From: JBAZTO01 sp041661865
GTDB lineage: Bacteria; Planctomycetota; Phycisphaerae; SM23-33
Assembly (NCBI GenBank): GCA_041661865.1
Contig: JBAZTO010000028.1
Location: 1-51,257 of the forward strand
Reading direction: 5' to 3'
Length of the DNA: 51,257 bases
Shown here: piece after piece, positions 24,210 to 32,780 of the stretch
Layout: each line of letters starts with the position of its first letter
Position numbering within the stretch: position 1 is the stretch's first letter
Program-made: the position numbers and the translations under genes
Notes under the pieces: generated by a model
Told to the model about the DNA's origin: nothing
Databases searched by the model: none
Seen by the model: the letters and a program-made list of their open reading frames with translations, nothing else

Positions 24210-26885
24210 ATGACTACCGATTGGAAGGGTCTTGCCTTCAAGGCCGCGATTATCCTTCTGCTGGCGATGTTCGTCTACATCCCGGCCATGCAGGCCGATT
24301 GGATCTGGGATGACAATCTCCTGATCACCCATTATCCCCTGATGCACATGCCCGACGGGCTCAAGTACTTCTGGTGCTGGTGGATTGATCCCCCCAACGG
24401 CGTGAAGGTGCCTGATTATCTCCCGCTGGCGTTCTCGGGGCTCTGGGCGCAGTGGCAGCTTTTCAAGGACATGCCCAACCCGGCCACGGGCTTCCACGTG
24501 GTCAATGTCATCCTTCACGGCCTCGGCGCGGTCCTGGTCTGGCTGGTGCTGAGGCGGCTGAAGGTGCCCGGGGCCTTCCTGTGCGGCCTGGTCTTCGCGG
24601 TGCATCCGGTCAACGTCTCGTCGGTGGCCTGGGTCAGCGAGCTGAAGAATACCCTCTCGATCATCTTCTTCATGCTGGCGATCCTGGCGTACCTGCGCTA
24701 CGACCAGTTCAAGCAATGGCGGCAGTACGCGCTGTCGTTGCTGATGTTTATCCTGGCCTTGCTGAGCAAGTCATCCGTCGTGGTGCTGCCGGTGGTGCTG
24801 ATGCTGTGCGTCTGGTGGCGGCGGCAGCGAAAGATGGAATCGTCGGACGGCCTGCTGGAGCGTCTCCTGGCCGGCCCACCCCCGGCGCGAGGAAAGCAGC
24901 CACCCCCGCTGGGCTTCTTCAAGACCGTTCTGGCGGCTGTGGCGCCGACGATTCCCTTCTTCGTGCTGGCGGCGCTGATGTCCTGGGTCACGGTCGTCTA
25001 CCAGAACAAGGGCGCTATCGCGGGGGAGTCGCTCTTCGTTAATGATGAAGGCAACCTCGCCTGGCGCCTGGCGATGGCTGGGACGGTGCCCTGGTTCTAC
25101 CTCCTCAAGGATCTGGTGCCCTACCACCTCCTGATGATCTACCCGCGATGGTCGATCCACACGGGCAACCCCCTGTGGTTCCTGGGGGGCGCGGCGATCC
25201 TGGCCGCGGCGGTGGCGCTGCTGCTCAAGCGGCGCCGGCCCTGGGCGCAGTCCGTCGCGATGGCGATGGGTTATTTCCTGGTCATGCTCCTGCCGGTGAT
25301 GGGCTTTTTCGACATGTATTTCTTCGTCCACTCGCTGGTGGCCGACCATTGGCAATACCTGGCGAACATCGGAGTCTTCGCTCTCGTCGCCGGCGGCGGG
25401 TCGTACCTGCTGGCCCGCTATCCCGTGCCGGCAAGATTCCTGCCCCCCGTGCTGGCGGTCTTGATCCTGGCCTGCGGATGCTTCCTGGCCCAGGCAACGT
25501 TGCCGCGGCACTGGCTGTATGTCGCCGCGGGCGGCGCGGTGGTGCTGGGCCTGTTGGTGGCGGCTTGCCTTCGGGCCCGTTGGCCCCTGCCGGCCAAGGT
25601 CTTGCCCGCGACGGCTGGGGCGGCCGCGGTGATCGTCCTGTCGCTGCTGACCTGGCAGCAGAACCACTATTACAAGGACCAGCTCGCGCTGTGGGGCTAC
25701 AACCTCCCCATCAATCCCAATGCGTGGATGGGCCAGTACAACATGGGCACCTGTCTGAGCGAGTCCGCCTTGAAGATCTCCGACCCGGTCAAGCGGAGCG
25801 AGACGCTGGACAAGGCAGTAGTGCCTCTTTACAAAGCCGCCCAACTCCGCCCGTCGGATTCCTCCATCCAGAACAATCTCGGATTGACCTGCTACCATCT
25901 GGGCAGGCTCCCGGAGGCTGAGGCGGCCTGCTTGCGATCGGTGGCACTCGATCCACGCAACTACCTCGCCTACGTCAACCTGGGGCTGATCTACCAGGGG
26001 ATGCGGCGTTGGGAAGATGCTTATCGGCAGTACGGCCTGGCCTTGAGGTACGTGCCCGGCTCCACCGAGTGCCTGAATTTACAGTCGACCGTGCTGATCA
26101 AGGCCGGGAAGTTCGACGAGGCCATTGACCACACTTCGCGCATTCTGGCTCGAAATCCGGCCAGCTTTGAAGCTCTCTATAACCGCGCCCAGGCCTACTT
26201 TGCACAGGGCAAGATCCCCCAGGCCCGCGCCGACCTGGAAAACTGCCTGCGGTTAACGTCCACCTGGGCCGATCCGGTCTACCTGATGGCCAGGGTACTC
26301 CAGCTCCAGGGCGAGCCCCGTGAGGCGCTGGAACTCTACTCGCGATACCTGACCGCCCAGCCATCCCACGCCGATGCCCGCTACCAGGCGGGCCTGCTGC
26401 TGGCTGGGTTCAACAGAACCCGAGAGGCCGTCAGCAACCTGACCATCGCCGCCCAGTTGGAGCCCAATGTCTATGAGGTCCAGTTCAACCTGGCTGCGGT
26501 GCTGGCCCGCGGCGGAAATCTCCGCGAGGCGATTCCTTATTATCGCAAGGCCCTGGAACTCAAGGCCGATTCCGTGCAGGCGCTGTGCGATCTGGCCATG
26601 ATCCTGGCCAGCAAAGACGCCGCCGCCGACCGCAACCTTCAGGAGGCCGCCACGCTGGCCGAACGGGCCTGCCAACTGACCGCCGGACAACAGCCGATGC
26701 CCCTGGAGACTCTGGCGATGGTGCGCTCCGAGTCAGGGCGAGCCGCCGAGGCGCTGGCCCTGGAGGAAAAAGCCCTCCAGTTGGTCGCCGGCTCGGCCGA
26801 CAAGAAACTCATCGAGTCCATTGAGGCTCGGGTCCGTCAATACAAGGCCAATCTCTCCGCCAGCCAGGGTGGACAGAAGCCCTAG
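24210..26885 (+). CDS. TMTC/PMT-like membrane glycosyltransferase with TPR tail
   Basis: 891 residues. The N-terminal ~480 residues are a polytopic membrane region with the luminal/periplasmic acidic motif ADWIWDDN (about 29-36), and HPVNVSSVAWVSELKNTLS resembling the HPVHVEAVAW segment of eukaryotic TMTC O-mannosyltransferases. The last ~330 residues are consecutive tetratricopeptide repeats (for example NLGLTCYHLGRLPEAEAACL, NLGLIYQGMRRWEDAYRQY). TMTCs transfer mannose from dolichyl-phosphate-mannose to cadherins; here the next gene is a polyprenyl-phosphate mannose synthase 12 bp downstream, which supports a similar reaction. The bacterial acceptor and sugar are unproven. Confidence 0.8.
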   Translation: MTTDWKGLAFKAAIILLLAMFVYIPAMQADWIWDDNLLITHYPLMHMPDGLKYFWCWWIDPPNGVKVPDYLPLAFSGLWAQWQLFKDMPNPATGFHVVNVILHGLGAVLVWLVLRRLKVPGAFLCGLVFAVHPVNVSSVAWVSELKNTLSIIFFMLAILAYLRYDQFKQWRQYALSLLMFILALLSKSSVVVLPVVLMLCVWWRRQRKMESSDGLLERLLAGPPPARGKQPPPLGFFKTVLAAVAPTIPFFVLAALMSWVTVVYQNKGAIAGESLFVNDEGNLAWRLAMAGTVPWFYLLKDLVPYHLLMIYPRWSIHTGNPLWFLGGAAILAAAVALLLKRRRPWAQSVAMAMGYFLVMLLPVMGFFDMYFFVHSLVADHWQYLANIGVFALVAGGGSYLLARYPVPARFLPPVLAVLILACGCFLAQATLPRHWLYVAAGGAVVLGLLVAACLRARWPLPAKVLPATAGAAAVIVLSLLTWQQNHYYKDQLALWGYNLPINPNAWMGQYNMGTCLSESALKISDPVKRSETLDKAVVPLYKAAQLRPSDSSIQNNLGLTCYHLGRLPEAEAACLRSVALDPRNYLAYVNLGLIYQGMRRWEDAYRQYGLALRYVPGSTECLNLQSTVLIKAGKFDEAIDHTSRILARNPASFEALYNRAQAYFAQGKIPQARADLENCLRLTSTWADPVYLMARVLQLQGEPREALELYSRYLTAQPSHADARYQAGLLLAGFNRTREAVSNLTIAAQLEPNVYEVQFNLAAVLARGGNLREAIPYYRKALELKADSVQALCDLAMILASKDAAADRNLQEAATLAERACQLTAGQQPMPLETLAMVRSESGRAAEALALEEKALQLVAGSADKKLIESIEARVRQYKANLSASQGGQKP

Positions 26886-26897
26886 GGATAAGCCCGC

Positions 26898-28109
26898 ATG
26901 GAAAGAGTCATTTCGAGCGAGGCGCCGGCCACGACGACAACCGGCCTGATTTCCGTCATCGTTCCGACCTACAAGGAGGTCGATAACCTCCGCCCCCTGG
27001 TGGAGCGGATCGCGGCGACGATGACCGCGGAGGGTCGCCACTACGAGATCGTGGTGGTCGACGACAACAGCCGCGACGGCACCGAGGGCGTCATGGCTGA
27101 ACTGGCCGCGGCGGGATTCCCCGCTCGCCTGGTCACGCGCGTCAACCAGCGCGGGCTCAGCTCGGCGGTCATCGAAGGCTTCCGCCAGGCCCGCGGAGAA
27201 ATCCTGGTCTGCATGGACGCCGACCTGTCCCACCCGCCCGAGGCGCTGGGCCAGCTCATCGTCCCCGTGGAAACCGCGGGCGCCGACTTTGTCATTGGCA
27301 GCCGCTACGTTCGCGGCGGGGGAACCGAGGAAGGCTGGGGCCTGTTCCGCTGGCTCAACAGCAAGGTCGCCACGCTCATGGCCAGGCCCTTCACCTCCGC
27401 CCGCGACCCGATGGCCGGGTTCTTCGCCCTGCCCCGGGCCGTCTTTGAACGCGCCGATTCGCTCAGTCCCATCGGCTACAAGATCGGCCTGGAACTGATC
27501 GTCAAGTGCCGCTGCCGCAACGTCCGTGAGGTGCCCATCCACTTCGCCAACCGCAAATTCGGCCAAAGCAAGCTCAGCCTCCGCGAACAGATCAACTACA
27601 TCAAGCACCTCAAGCGCCTGGCCGACTACAAGTACGGCTGGTTCTCACACCTGGCGCAGTTCTGCCTGGTCGGCGTCACCGGCGCGCTGGTGGACCTGGG
27701 CACCTACAAGCTGCTGATCGTCAAGCTGCTGGCGCCGCTGGAGCGGGCCCTTCTCGCGACTTTCCCGACGGGGAGTTTCCTGGCCGACCATGCCGCCGGC
27801 GAGGCGTTGACTCTCGTCGCCGGACTGGCCATCTGGGTGGCGATGACCTGGAACTTCTTCTTGAATCGCCGCCTGACCTTCAGCCACAGCCGCGGCGGAA
27901 ACGCCCTGCGTCAATATTGGCAGTTCGTCGTGGCGTGCAGCCTGGGGGCCCTGGTCAACCTGGGCATCCGCGTGTCGCTGCCGGCGATCATCCCGTTCTT
28001 CAACCATTACAAGCTGCTGGCGGGGGCGGTGGGAATCGTGGCCGGAACGGTCTTCAATTTTGCGCTGTCGCATCACTGGGTCTTCCGTCGCCAGGAGACC
28101 AGGGAATAG
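26898..28109 (+). CDS. polyprenyl-phosphate mannose/glucose synthase fused to GtrA
   Basis: 403 residues. The first ~240 are a GT2 domain of the dolichyl-phosphate mannosyltransferase (Dpm1) type: SVIVPTYKEVDNL, VVVDDNSRDGT, the metal site DADLSHPPEAL, and SRYVRGGG. The last ~150 are a GtrA-like domain with four membrane spans (for example FCLVGVTGALVDLGTYKLL and MTWNFFLNRRLTF). The enzyme would load a sugar onto a lipid phosphate and GtrA would help it cross the membrane. Placement directly behind the TMTC-like gene suggests donor and transferase work together. GDP-mannose versus UDP-glucose is not decided. Confidence 0.9.
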   Translation: MERVISSEAPATTTTGLISVIVPTYKEVDNLRPLVERIAATMTAEGRHYEIVVVDDNSRDGTEGVMAELAAAGFPARLVTRVNQRGLSSAVIEGFRQARGEILVCMDADLSHPPEALGQLIVPVETAGADFVIGSRYVRGGGTEEGWGLFRWLNSKVATLMARPFTSARDPMAGFFALPRAVFERADSLSPIGYKIGLELIVKCRCRNVREVPIHFANRKFGQSKLSLREQINYIKHLKRLADYKYGWFSHLAQFCLVGVTGALVDLGTYKLLIVKLLAPLERALLATFPTGSFLADHAAGEALTLVAGLAIWVAMTWNFFLNRRLTFSHSRGGNALRQYWQFVVACSLGALVNLGIRVSLPAIIPFFNHYKLLAGAVGIVAGTVFNFALSHHWVFRRQETRE

Positions 28110-28129
28110 AAACCAATGGCGAGTGAAAC

Positions 28130-28618
28130 ATGATCATCGGCATCGTATCAGATACCCACGGCGACGCAGGACCCTTGCGGACGGCCCTGGAGATGTTTCG
28201 CGCGGGCGGGGCCAGTGCCGTCGTTCACTGTGGGGACATCGGGTCTGCGTGCGTGGCGGTACTGGGGCAATCGGGCCTGGACTGCTACCTGGTAGCCGGC
28301 AATATGGACCGCCAGATTGAGGCGATAGCCGAGCAGGCCCGGCAATGCGGCGTGGCGTTTTCCTCCGAGGTCATCACCGTTCCCTTGGGCGACGGGAGAT
28401 TCCTGGCCGCCACGCACGGCCACACTTGCAGCGTGGTGACGGACTTGATTGCCCAGAAGAAGTATCCTTACGTCTGCCACGGCCACACGCATGCCTGGCG
28501 TGACCAGCGGATCGGCTCGGTCCGCGTGATCAATCCCGGCGCGTTGCATCGCGCCAGCGTTCACACCGTCGCCCTCCTGGACACCGACGCCGATTTGCTG
28601 ACCCCGTTGACTGTTTGA
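28130..28618 (+). CDS. YfcE/MJ0936-type metallophosphodiesterase
   Basis: 162 residues of the compact calcineurin-like fold. Metal ligands are visible in order: DTHGD, HCGDIG, AGNMD, THGH and CHGHTH. Members hydrolyse phosphodiesters such as 2',3'-cAMP or bis-pNPP in vitro; the true substrate is generally unknown. It lies 20 bp behind the Dpm1-GtrA gene. Confidence 0.9.
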   Translation: MIIGIVSDTHGDAGPLRTALEMFRAGGASAVVHCGDIGSACVAVLGQSGLDCYLVAGNMDRQIEAIAEQARQCGVAFSSEVITVPLGDGRFLAATHGHTCSVVTDLIAQKKYPYVCHGHTHAWRDQRIGSVRVINPGALHRASVHTVALLDTDADLLTPLTV

Positions 28619-28671
28619 TCTGTCTGAAACTCCGCATACTGCCGACCAGCCCCGGCGGAACACCTCCGGCC

Positions 28672-28709
28672 AAAGCAAACGGGCCGACCTTATTGAAGGG
28701 CCGGCCCGT
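28672..28709 (-). terminator. terminator of the outer-membrane beta-barrel gene
   Basis: Stem 28679-28689 with 28699-28709 (arm ACGGGCCG, one mismatch), 9-base loop, followed on the minus strand by TTTGCTTTG. It may also stop the convergent phosphodiesterase gene, though less well. Confidence 0.65.
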
Positions 28710-28741
28710 GCCATTTCATATCGCTCGCTGCCTGGGGCGAC

Positions 28742-30235
28742 TTACCAGGTGAAGACCATCTCGGCCCGCAGGAAGGTGGCCCAGTCGTTCTTCAGGCTGG
28801 TGTAGTAGTTGCCCGGGAAGAAGAACTCGCTAAGCAGGTGTCCTTGCATGTGGTCGTTGAACTTGTACTTCAGGAGGAACGTCATCAACTGGCCGCGGAA
28901 GAGACCGTCGTCGCTGAAGCCAGGTTTCTGCTTGGGGCCGCTCCCGAAGGTGTTCTGGTTGGCGAACATCAGGTAGTAGTCGGCGAGGAATTCCATCTTG
29001 GGCGTGGGGCTGATGCTCCAGCCGGGACCGACGCGCTGGAGGTTGGTGGTCTCGCCGGGACGGAATTCCGATCCGTCCAGGCAAGCCCACAACTCGCTGA
29101 ACTGAGGCCAGCGACCCCACAGCGGGTCGAACTGCTCGTTGGTGCTGGATGTGCCGGGGCGGTCGCCCGAGAGAAATTCATAAGCCAGGCGGAAGTTGTT
29201 ATTGAGCTTGTCGTTGACGAAGTAGCTCAGGCGGCTGTTGAAGCCCAGCGCGCAGAGATCCTGATAATTCTTGTGGCCCAACTGGTCGGCGATCTCCGCG
29301 CGGCCTTGCCAATGCTCGTCGAACTGACGGGCGACGCGCACGCCGAAGGTGTAGATGTCGGCAGGCACGCTCACGATGCCGGGGTAGTCCACCGGCGTGT
29401 CCTGCTTGTAGATAAAGTACGGGCTGATCTCGGTATCCTTGAGCGATTTGTTGGTGGCATACAGGATCGCGCCCCGCTCGTTTTGCTCCATCATCGGCAA
29501 GTACTCGTCGTTGAACGGTTTGATGTACTTGTCCTGCTGGGCGTACTGCTGGATGTAGATCGTATCGACGGTGGTGTTGGCGTCCTTAAATTCCGTGGTG
29601 GCGCGGATGGCGTCAAAGTAGATCGTCCGGCTGCCGTCGCGCGGCGTCCCGTCCAGAACCAGCCAGCCGTCGCCCAGGATGATGTCCTGCCGGCCTGTGG
29701 TCACGGTCACCGGCAGACCCAGGAAGTTCTTGGTCTTGACATTCAGGTTGTCGAAGAGCGCCTCGCTGAGATCGGTACTACGCAGGTCATACATATCGGG
29801 CGCGCTGAAGGTACGGAACTCCCATACGAGGCGGGCGTTAATGTCCACATCCTTAACCGGCGTGACCGTGGTCCACAGGCGCGTGCGGTAGCGGCCCCAG
29901 TTCGTTTCATGGCCGATGGCGTTCTTGTTCAATGTGACGTTGGGCGAGCCGTCGGGCTTGGTGCTTTGGTAGACCTTGATGTTGTTGAAGTACTCGTCGC
30001 GAATGCGGAGGTCGGCGCCCCAACTGAACCAGGGGACGGGGTTCTTGACCTTCTTGAACCACGGCTCGCTGAAGAAATCCAGATCCTGGGAGGTCGGCTC
30101 GGCCACCGTGGACGCGGCATTGGCGTCGGCCGGCCGGGTCGTCGCGGCGGTCTGCGCGCCAGCCCATCCGCAAATCGACGTCAGGATCGCGGCCGCTGCC
30201 AGCAGCATCAAGACTCTTGCACGGGCCTCATTCAT
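28742..30235 (-). CDS. alginate-export-type outer-membrane beta-barrel protein
   Basis: 497 residues. A signal peptide is evident (basic MNEARARV, hydrophobic VLMLLAAAAILTSICGW, cleavage after GAQT or nearby), followed by a Thr/Ala/Pro-rich linker and a long series of amphipathic beta strands. The sequence resembles alginate_exp (AlgE/OprE-like) barrels and ends in an aromatic residue (FLRAEMVFTW), as expected for insertion by the BAM complex. The start at 30235 is preferred over 30244 because AAGGA then sits 9 bases upstream. The transported substrate is unknown. Confidence 0.85.
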   Translation of the reverse strand: MNEARARVLMLLAAAAILTSICGWAGAQTAATTRPADANAASTVAEPTSQDLDFFSEPWFKKVKNPVPWFSWGADLRIRDEYFNNIKVYQSTKPDGSPNVTLNKNAIGHETNWGRYRTRLWTTVTPVKDVDINARLVWEFRTFSAPDMYDLRSTDLSEALFDNLNVKTKNFLGLPVTVTTGRQDIILGDGWLVLDGTPRDGSRTIYFDAIRATTEFKDANTTVDTIYIQQYAQQDKYIKPFNDEYLPMMEQNERGAILYATNKSLKDTEISPYFIYKQDTPVDYPGIVSVPADIYTFGVRVARQFDEHWQGRAEIADQLGHKNYQDLCALGFNSRLSYFVNDKLNNNFRLAYEFLSGDRPGTSSTNEQFDPLWGRWPQFSELWACLDGSEFRPGETTNLQRVGPGWSISPTPKMEFLADYYLMFANQNTFGSGPKQKPGFSDDGLFRGQLMTFLLKYKFNDHMQGHLLSEFFFPGNYYTSLKNDWATFLRAEMVFTW

Positions 30236-30817
30236 GGCATCCATTCCTTACTCTCTGCTCGTTTGTTCTTACCTATGAATCCGAGGAATCAGGCGTTTGG
30301 GGCGCCAACAGAAGGACCAAAGCACTTCGCCAAGTGCTCCTCGCCCGGCGGACGTCTGAAGACGACGCACCTGTCCCCGATTCCAAGCACGAGACTCTGC
30401 CTCTGCTGTTGCGGCCGGCTTGGATACACCGAGACTGGCCTTGGTTAGCGTCACTGTTCGACACTCGGGGCGGATTTGCTTGAGACTATTTGCGGACATT
30501 CCGCCGATCGCACGAACGGCCGCGTGCGGCGTAAGGATTCCGTGAAACCCCTCACAGCCGCGCCGGTGATAAGAAACTATCTCCGAACGTAGCATGAGCA
30601 TCTTGCCCATGAGTAGCACGGGCGTCCCGCCCGTGCAAATTGCGAAGAACATGGCCAAGATGGCCATGCTACTCACGGGCGAGACGCCCGTGCTACTTGG
30701 TTTTTAGGTACTCCGCCGGTCAGGAGGGCATGAAAGGCCGCGGCCAAACGCAACATGCCCCTGTTATGGCCGGGTCGGTTTTGCTAAGCTGCAACCACGA
30801 AAGTTCGGGAGTGGCCC
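30236..30817. repeat. 582-bp spacer with hairpin cluster
   Basis: No gene is supported. A perfect 7-bp stem with a CGCC tetraloop lies at 30321-30338. At 30588-30696 lies a cluster of hairpins with 3-base loops: 30616-30636 (9-bp stem GCACGGGCG, loop TCC), 30650-30668 (CATGGCCA, loop AGA) and 30674-30692 (CACGGGCG, loop AGA), bounded by GTAGCA and TGCTAC. The same family occupies 21626-21727. GGGAG lies ahead of the next gene's ATG. Confidence 0.7.
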
Positions 30818-32665
30818 ATGGCTAGTTTACAGGTTTGCGTAACGTTTCAACCCCAAGGCCGGGTCGTCCACGTTCTGGGCGGTACGAAGGTTCTCGAAGC
30901 GGCCGCCGAGGCGGGCTTGACGTTGGAGACCCCTTGCGGAGGCGGCGGCACGTGCGGCAAGTGCCGCGTCCAGATCGTCTCGGGCGCCTGCCCGCCGGGC
31001 GAGGCCGACGGCCGGGTCTTCAACGAGCAGGAATTGCGGGACGGTTGGCGCCTGGCCTGCCAGACGTCCATCTGCGGCCCGACGGTCATCCACGTTCCGT
31101 CGGCCTCGCTCTTTGCCGACGGTCACCAGATCGTGACGGCCTCGCAGACCGAATCGGCCCGGCAGCTCCTGCCGGCGGTGAGAAAGGTTCCGGTGGAACT
31201 GCCCTCACCGACCCTGGCGTCCGCTCATCCCGACCTGCTGTCCCTGGAAGAAAAACTCGGCCCCATTCGGGGCGACTTGTCCCTGCTGAGACGGCTGCCG
31301 GCCTTGCTGAGGAAGAATAACTTCCGCGGCACAGCCGTTCTGACCGACCACCGCCTCATTGATTTTGAGAGTGGCGACACCTCCGCGCGGTGCTATGGCC
31401 TGGCCGTGGACATCGGAACGACCACTCTGGCCGCGTCGCTAATGGACCTTTGTAGCGGGGAGGAAGTGGCCCTCACCGCGGCCATGAATGCGCAGGTCCG
31501 CTTCGGCGACGACGTGCTGTCGCGGATCAACTACGCATCCGCCGGCGGCGCGCGGGAACTGGCCGAGGCGCTGGTGGCGGACATCAACGAGATGATCGGC
31601 CGGCTGTGCGCCGAGTCGGGCATCCCGCGCACCGACATCTACGAGGTCTCGCTGGCGGGCAACACGACCATGGAGCACCTGCTGTGCGGCCTGGACGTTG
31701 AACCCCTTGGCCAGGTGCCGTTCGTCCCCACCTGCGGGCGGGGGTTGATGCTCGCGGCGGCCGACCTGGGCATCCTCATCCACGGCCGGGGCGGGGCGTA
31801 CGTCTTTCCGGTCATCGGCGGCTTCGTCGGCGGAGACACCGTCGCGGGCATGCTGGCCACGCGAATCGCCGAGACCGACGGGCCCGTGCTGATGGTGGAT
31901 ATCGGCACCAACGGCGAGATCGTCCTGGCCCATGAGGGCAGGATCCTGGCCGCTTCCACCGCGGCTGGGCCGGCCTTCGAGGGCGCTCGGATCTCCCGCG
32001 GCATGCGGGCCACGCGAGGCGCCATCGAGAAGGTCGTCATCGAGGGCGGCGATTTGCGATGGGGCGTCATCGGCGATGTCGAGCCCCTTGGCCTGTGCGG
32101 CAGCGGACTGATCGACCTGGCTGCCGAACTGCTGCGGGTCGGCGTCATCGACTACACCGGCCGCCTGTGCGGCAGCGACGAGCTGCCAGCCGACCTCCCG
32201 CCAGCCATGGGCCAACGCGTCGGCCGAGACGACAAGGGCGGCGCGATCTTCGTCCTGGGCGCCAACGGCGGCACGTCGCGCCCGCCCCTAACCCTGACAC
32301 AAAAGGACGTTCGCGAGCTACAACTCGCCGCCGGCGCCATCCGCGCCGGCATCTCCATCCTGCTCAAACAGGCAGGCCTGGCCACCGGCGACCTCCAGCG
32401 CGTCCTGATCGCCGGGGGATTTGGCAGTTTCATTCGGCGAAGCAACGCCCAGCGCATCGGGCTGCTGCCGGCCGACGTGGACCATCGCCGAATCCAGTAC
32501 ATCGGCAACGCTTCGCTGGCCGGGGCCAAGTGGGCTCTGCTCTCCACCGCCGCCCGCCAACAGGGCGAAGACCTCGCCCGCCGCGCCATCCACGTCGAAC
32601 TCAGCCAGGACTGCAACTTCCAGATGGAATTCGCCGAGGCCATGATCTTCCCGCAACAGGGATGA
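30818..32665 (+). CDS. corrinoid activation/regeneration ferredoxin (RACo/RamA-like, ASKHA ATPase)
   Basis: 615 residues. An N-terminal plant-type [2Fe-2S] domain uses Cys40, Cys46, Cys49 (PCGGGGTCGKC) and Cys81 (ACQ). The C-terminal DUF4445/ASKHA domain has phosphate-binding motifs AVDIGTTTLAASL (about 196-208) and VDIGTNGEIVL. Such proteins spend ATP to reduce inactive Co(II)-corrinoid proteins to Co(I) for methyl transfer. No methyltransferase or corrinoid protein is next to it. GGGAG lies 7 bases before the ATG at 30818. An unlinked corrinoid partner or an orphan reductase role are both possible. Confidence 0.9.
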   Translation: MASLQVCVTFQPQGRVVHVLGGTKVLEAAAEAGLTLETPCGGGGTCGKCRVQIVSGACPPGEADGRVFNEQELRDGWRLACQTSICGPTVIHVPSASLFADGHQIVTASQTESARQLLPAVRKVPVELPSPTLASAHPDLLSLEEKLGPIRGDLSLLRRLPALLRKNNFRGTAVLTDHRLIDFESGDTSARCYGLAVDIGTTTLAASLMDLCSGEEVALTAAMNAQVRFGDDVLSRINYASAGGARELAEALVADINEMIGRLCAESGIPRTDIYEVSLAGNTTMEHLLCGLDVEPLGQVPFVPTCGRGLMLAAADLGILIHGRGGAYVFPVIGGFVGGDTVAGMLATRIAETDGPVLMVDIGTNGEIVLAHEGRILAASTAAGPAFEGARISRGMRATRGAIEKVVIEGGDLRWGVIGDVEPLGLCGSGLIDLAAELLRVGVIDYTGRLCGSDELPADLPPAMGQRVGRDDKGGAIFVLGANGGTSRPPLTLTQKDVRELQLAAGAIRAGISILLKQAGLATGDLQRVLIAGGFGSFIRRSNAQRIGLLPADVDHRRIQYIGNASLAGAKWALLSTAARQQGEDLARRAIHVELSQDCNFQMEFAEAMIFPQQG

Positions 32666-32725
32666 CCCAGCTCCTCTGCGTCGTCCGGCCCAAGACGACC
32701 CCTTTGCTTAATCCATAAACGCCCG

Positions 32726-32755
32726 TTGATATGCCTCTGCCGGCGCGCCTAAGCT
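32726..32755 (+). promoter_or_regulatory. possible transaldolase promoter
   Basis: TTGATA (32726-32731), 18 bp, TAAGCT (32750-32755), about 25 bases ahead of the ATG at 32781. An identical TAAGCT box precedes the corrinoid-ferredoxin gene. Confidence 0.4.
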
Positions 32756-32780
32756 GTAGTAGGAAGTAGAGGGTAAGGCC

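Noticed and set aside
28838..30448. 536-residue plus-strand frame across the outer-membrane barrel gene
   Set aside because: Antisense shadow; the minus-strand frame has signal peptide, barrel strands and terminator.
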